Origin: Haloplasma contractile SSD-17B
GTDB taxonomy: Bacteria > Bacillota_I > Bacilli_A > Haloplasmatales > Haloplasmataceae
Length of the DNA stretch: 64,000 nt
NCBI RefSeq assembly: GCF_000215935.2
Contig: NZ_AFNU02000001.1
Coordinates: 544,413-608,412 of the forward strand
Direction: 5' to 3'
The notes beneath the pieces were generated by a model. It made no database searches. It was not told the DNA's origin and saw only the letters and a list, made by a program, of their open reading frames with translations. Shown one piece after another: positions 63,502 through 64,000 of the stretch (its first letter is position 1; the number at the start of each line of letters is the position of its first letter). The translations under genes were made by a program, and so were the position numbers.

Positions 63502-64000
63502 TTATTTATTTCGATCGTTACGATTTGTTAAATTATTGAATCCTTCTTTTGTCTTTTGAACTACAGTTTTACCGGCTTGTCTTACATTTTTACCAATTTT
63601 TCGAATACGATCTCCTGTTTCCTCTGCAAATTCTTCTAGACCTTCAGTATTGACTGTATTCTTTACATTACGTGTTACTGTCTTACCTGCTTGTCTCATG
63701 TTTTTTCTTGCTCTTTGCATCGTATCTCCTGTTCCTTCAGCAAACTCTTCTAGCCCTGTTTTATTCATTGTATTGTTTACATTACGAGTCGCTCTCTTAC
63801 CTGCTTGTCTCATATTTTTCCCTGCTTTTCGCATCGTATCACCTGTTTCTTCAGCGAACTCTTCTAGCCCTGTTTTATTCATTGTATTGTTTACATTACG
63901 AGTCGCTCTCTTTCCTGCTTGTCTCATATTTTTCCTGCTTTTCGCATCGTGTCTCCTGTTTCTTCAGCAAACTCTTCTAGTCCTGTTTTATTCATTGTAT
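63502..64000 (-). pseudogene. Tandem-repeat (about 38-residue) helical protein, frameshifted, continues beyond the window
   Basis: A 114-base unit is repeated at least three times, plus a degenerate last copy. It encodes TGLEEFAEETGDTM-RKAGKNMRQAGKRATRN-type sequence, amphipathic helix rich in Lys, Ala, Gly and Thr, reminiscent of LEA/YtxH-like stress proteins. The open part runs from an ATG at 63927 to 63502. In the next copy upstream one C is missing (plus-strand TTTCCTG at 63932-63938, where the other copy has TTTCCCTG). The incoming frame therefore stops at TGA directly there. The real start lies outside the window. Either a true frameshift or an assembly error in a repeat. Confidence 0.65.

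Noticed and set aside
63672..63980. Plus-strand 102-codon frame over the repeat region
   Set aside because: It is a shadow of the tandem repeat on the other strand; its Leu/Ser-rich product only mirrors the repeat.
1..64000. Mobile elements, prophage, CRISPR arrays, rRNA or tRNA genes
   Set aside because: I saw no transposase, integrase, phage gene, regularly spaced repeat array, or rRNA/tRNA-like sequence. The only tandem repeats are the coding ones at the right end.

Overview
The window is AT-rich DNA from a low-GC Gram-positive (Bacillota) lineage that keeps endospore genes. The evidence is a gerA-type germinant receptor operon (34427-38519), a LysM-LysM-GH18 enzyme of the SleL/YaaH type, strong AGGAGG-type ribosome binding sites, SigA-like promoters (TTGACA/TTTACA, 17 bp, TATAAT) and many hairpin-plus-T-run terminators. 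TGA is used as a stop (for example at the end of the DeoR gene at 17583), so the mycoplasma code is not in use. A Haloplasma/Turicibacter-like or unusual Bacillaceae-like anaerobe would fit; the sequence does not settle the genus. Most genes lie on the minus strand. I see no rRNA, tRNA, CRISPR array, insertion sequence or prophage.

Layout. 1-4.6 kb: edge-truncated rhomboid-like protein, RluD-type pseudouridine synthase, LspA, a small membrane protein, a PDZ/Lon (SepM/YlbL-like) protease and dCMP deaminase. 5.0-10.4 kb: a complete rnf operon (C-D-G-E-A-x-B) from one strong promoter to one strong terminator. It has an unusual RnfB and an extra 68-residue membrane Cys protein. 10.6-12.9 kb: spore cortex-lytic-type hydrolase and a nitroreductase. 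13.0-18.3 kb: fructose operon (DeoR regulator, 1-phosphofructokinase, separate IIA, IIBC) that also carries enzyme I. 18.9-28.9 kb: glutamate fermentation by the methylaspartate route (glutamate mutase S/E, its reactivase, methylaspartate ammonia-lyase) with a citramalate/citrate lyase and its maturation genes (CitC, CitX, CitG). Only mesaconase is missing. 29-34 kb: YiiX-like hydrolase, YeeN/YebC regulator, a broken tandem-thioredoxin gene, CapA-like protein, a membrane protein behind a CsoR-type operator, and a coiled-coil protein. 34.4-38.5 kb: germinant receptor. 38.7-51.1 kb: mostly single genes (GNAT, MsrAB, a convergent pair of small paralogs, Cu/Zn SOD, coiled-coil protein, patatin, SDR, YccF, methyltransferase, GH31 glucosidase). 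51.5-57.2 kb: complete glycine cleavage operon. 57.6-61.7 kb: a MerR/zinc-ribbon/methyltransferase fusion, an MFS exporter with a MerR-type 19-bp-spacer promoter, and a second zinc-ribbon methyltransferase. 62-64 kb: DUF4236/TPR protein and a tandem-repeat protein broken by a frameshift at the window edge.

How it fits together. Glutamate would be split to acetate and pyruvate; pyruvate oxidation yields reduced ferredoxin, and Rnf would turn that into an ion gradient plus NADH. The glycine cleavage system adds another amino-acid catabolic route. Candidate cre (CcpA) sites overlap the promoters of the fructose, citC and gcvT operons, which suggests shared catabolite control. The least-described features are the ferredoxin-domain-less RnfB with a duplicated four-Cys domain, its small Cys partner, and the MerR-methyltransferase fusion with its efflux pump.
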